A stretch of DNA of 64,000 nucleotides, taken from positions 124,001 through 188,000 of the forward strand of contig SRSI01000028.1 of assembly GCA_005656395.1 (NCBI GenBank). Reading direction: 5' to 3'. The stretch is from Strongyloides papillosus (taxonomy: Eukaryota > Nematoda > Chromadorea > Rhabditida > Strongyloididae). Each line of letters starts with the position of its first letter. Within the stretch, counting starts at the first letter, position 1. Shown here in pieces: positions 61,941 through 64,000 of this stretch. The notes beneath the pieces were generated by a model, which saw nothing but the letters and a program-made list of their open reading frames with translations, was not told the origin of the DNA and made no database searches. The position numbers and the translations under genes were made by a program.

Positions 61941-64000
61941 AAGTTAGAAAAAAAATAATATGGCGAAATAATTTTTGTTGATAGGTGTCAAAAATACATG
62001 TGTGTGTATCTATCAGTTACTCATGAAGAGAAATAATAAATTTAATATTAGCCATATGTTTTTATTAAACAATTCATTCATTACCATTATTTTTTCTATT
62101 ACTTTTTCATATTTGATAACTAACAAATTTTCAAGAATTTTTTAACACAAATACCAATGAAACATAAAATTCATTTAAGATTTAATAAATTTTCTGATAA
62201 AATATATATTTAATTTATATTAAAAAAATTAAAATGCTTTCTAAGTATTTATTTTTATTACTTTCATATTTCCTTCAATTGTCAAGAGTGGGTGAAAAAT
62301 AAATAACTTAGTGGTATGGAGAAAAGTGTTGATTGTAACTATTAAGTTTATTGGGGGAAAGAAAAATAAATGAATGGCATTAGTTATAATATATTTAGTA
62401 TGTAATTTATTATTACTACAAATAAATCATTTTTCACTCCATTATATTATATTAATTTTTTCCACTTCTCAATTGTTACTTTCCAAGGGGACATAAAATA
62501 GTTAGCAAATTTTATTTCTTATATTTATTAATCATTTTAACATATTGTGTCTTTGATTAGTGTTAGTTTTTTTATTTGTGATTTTAACTTTTATACTATA
62601 TTTAACAATTGAAGTGATCTCTAAACATCATATTTTTGAAATGACAACAAGAACTTTCCTGGTTATTGTCTTAATTCATCTTAATCACTATTATTTCTAA
62701 ATTACTCAAACTAGAATACTTAGTTAAAAATATACTCTTATATTCCACTACATATGTAGAGATAATAACGAAAATTAAATTAAATTATTCTTAATATTAT
62801 ATACTTATATAGGTTCCTAACTTAAAATTAAATACTTTTAGTTTCAGATATGTAAAATATAATTTCTAACTAAATAAGATAAAAACAAACAAATATCATA
62901 GTTACTTCAGTTTTATAAGTGTTAGTAAATATTGGTGAAGATCTGTGATAATTCATACTTTTAATGATTACTTTTATATATTTATATATATTATAAATGT
63001 AATAATAATATATGGAGGTATGTTTAAAAAGTCAAGCAATTGTATCTGAAAATGAATCAAAATTTTACATTTTTATTTATCATTTTCAAACAATTATAGT
63101 TTTATAAAACTTTTGACACTTTTTTTCTTCTAATACGCAATATAATAAATGTTACTGTTATTTTAATAATTATTTTTATAATCATTCTTAAATATTTTTT
63201 AAAAATAACGAATTCTCTAAATATGTATTAAATAAATTTATATTTCAAAATGTGTTGCTTTCTTTTTTGAATGTTTATTTGTGTTTTTAGTTAAAAAAGA
63301 AGATTTTTTTCCTATCAAACTTGATATATTTTTATTGTAACACAAAATCATCATTAACTCCATATATCATTTTATAATCAATGATATTGAGATAATAAAT
63401 GTGAATATATTTAACTATTTACCTATAAATATTCAAAGATAATCATTTACTTAAGAATATAACTTTTTTACAACGTATTGAATTAATAAATAAAAATATT
63501 TTCTAGGATTATTATAATAAATTTCAATATATAATATTAACCATAATATGATAAAAGTTTATAAATTAAATGTCAAGGTATGGACAATGAGTTCATTTAC
63601 CTTTATTCTCTATAATTAATGTATACACTATTGTAATTTAACAGTACAATATTTTAATATTAATAGCTTTTTATTGCCACTAACACAAAGTAATCGGAAG
63701 TGTTATTTTAAATTCCATCCAACTATAATAACGATACATAAATATATTTATATATATCTGCTCTTTATTATTAAAAAGAAGAATTTGTTTCACTATAACT
63801 AGAGTCTTTTTACTCATTGTATTTTAATTAGAAGAAACATTTCATTTAAAACATTTTTTTATAGCCCACTTCTTTAGTTATTTGATCAATTTTTAGGCCA
63901 ATAAAATTTTCCTCAACAAAAGATTTGATATTTTTTAATATTAACGTTAAATTAATTTTCTACACAAAGTATCTCATAAATTTATAAGTTTTTTTAGTAC
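61941..64000. other. terminal intergenic DNA, nothing recognised
   Basis: AT-rich to the window end, without open frames, TIRs or RNA genes that I could identify. Confidence 0.5.

Overview
The window looks like nuclear DNA of a nematode, most likely a clade IV, Strongyloides-type species. It is extremely AT-rich: intergenic DNA is almost pure A/T and coding stretches stand out by higher G+C. Introns are few and mostly about 40-60 bases, with GTAAGT/GTATGT donors and TTTTAG/TTTCAG acceptors. Several start codons sit 2-10 bases after an intron-like TTTTAG, as expected for spliced-leader trans-splicing. Two genes encode transthyretin-like secreted proteins, a nematode-typical family. The species assignment is inference; no base count or database search was done.

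Layout. 1-843: end of an unrecognised + strand gene, with a frame problem. 1.93-2.94 kb: dead full-length mariner transposase; 3.26-3.77 kb: a MITE with an 8-base target duplication. 7.0-8.8 kb (-): SLC1 glutamate transporter, 3 exons. 10.1-12.1 kb (-): novel secreted, possibly GPI-anchored protein, 4 exons, one intron with a GC donor. 15.3-15.8 kb (+): small one-helix membrane protein. 19.6-21.2 kb (+): tyrosine aminotransferase, tail to tail with 21.3-23.4 kb (-): peroxisomal DHAP acyltransferase (GNPAT), one exon with C-terminal SKI. 24.3-25.3 kb (+): coiled-coil protein. 27.5-28.6 kb (+): helical orphan. 29.8-35.0 kb (-): tandem duplication of a second orphan, one copy intact (33.5-35.0 kb) and one decayed (30.3-31.6 kb). 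36.2-44.9 kb: transposon-rich stretch (mariner MITE, pogo/Tigger deletion derivative, Tc1-like non-autonomous element with long TIRs, Tc1-type HTH remnant, mariner fragment) holding one small gene at 37.3-37.9 kb and a tRNA-Pro(UGG) at 44.2 kb. 48.4-50.4 kb (-): SLC13 Na+/dicarboxylate transporter, 4 exons. 54.9-56.1 kb (-): tandem transthyretin-like pair. 59.6-61.0 kb (+): SLC30 zinc transporter. 61.4-61.9 kb (+): NATD1-like GNAT protein. The last 2 kb hold nothing recognisable.

The recognisable genes are metabolic or transport functions (amino acid catabolism, ether-lipid synthesis, glutamate, dicarboxylate and zinc transport). They have separate promoters and gaps of kilobases, so nothing suggests an operon or a gene system acting together. 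The least ordinary content is the orphan gene family with its tandem decayed copy, the novel secreted protein with the GC-AG intron, and the cluster of small DNA transposons.
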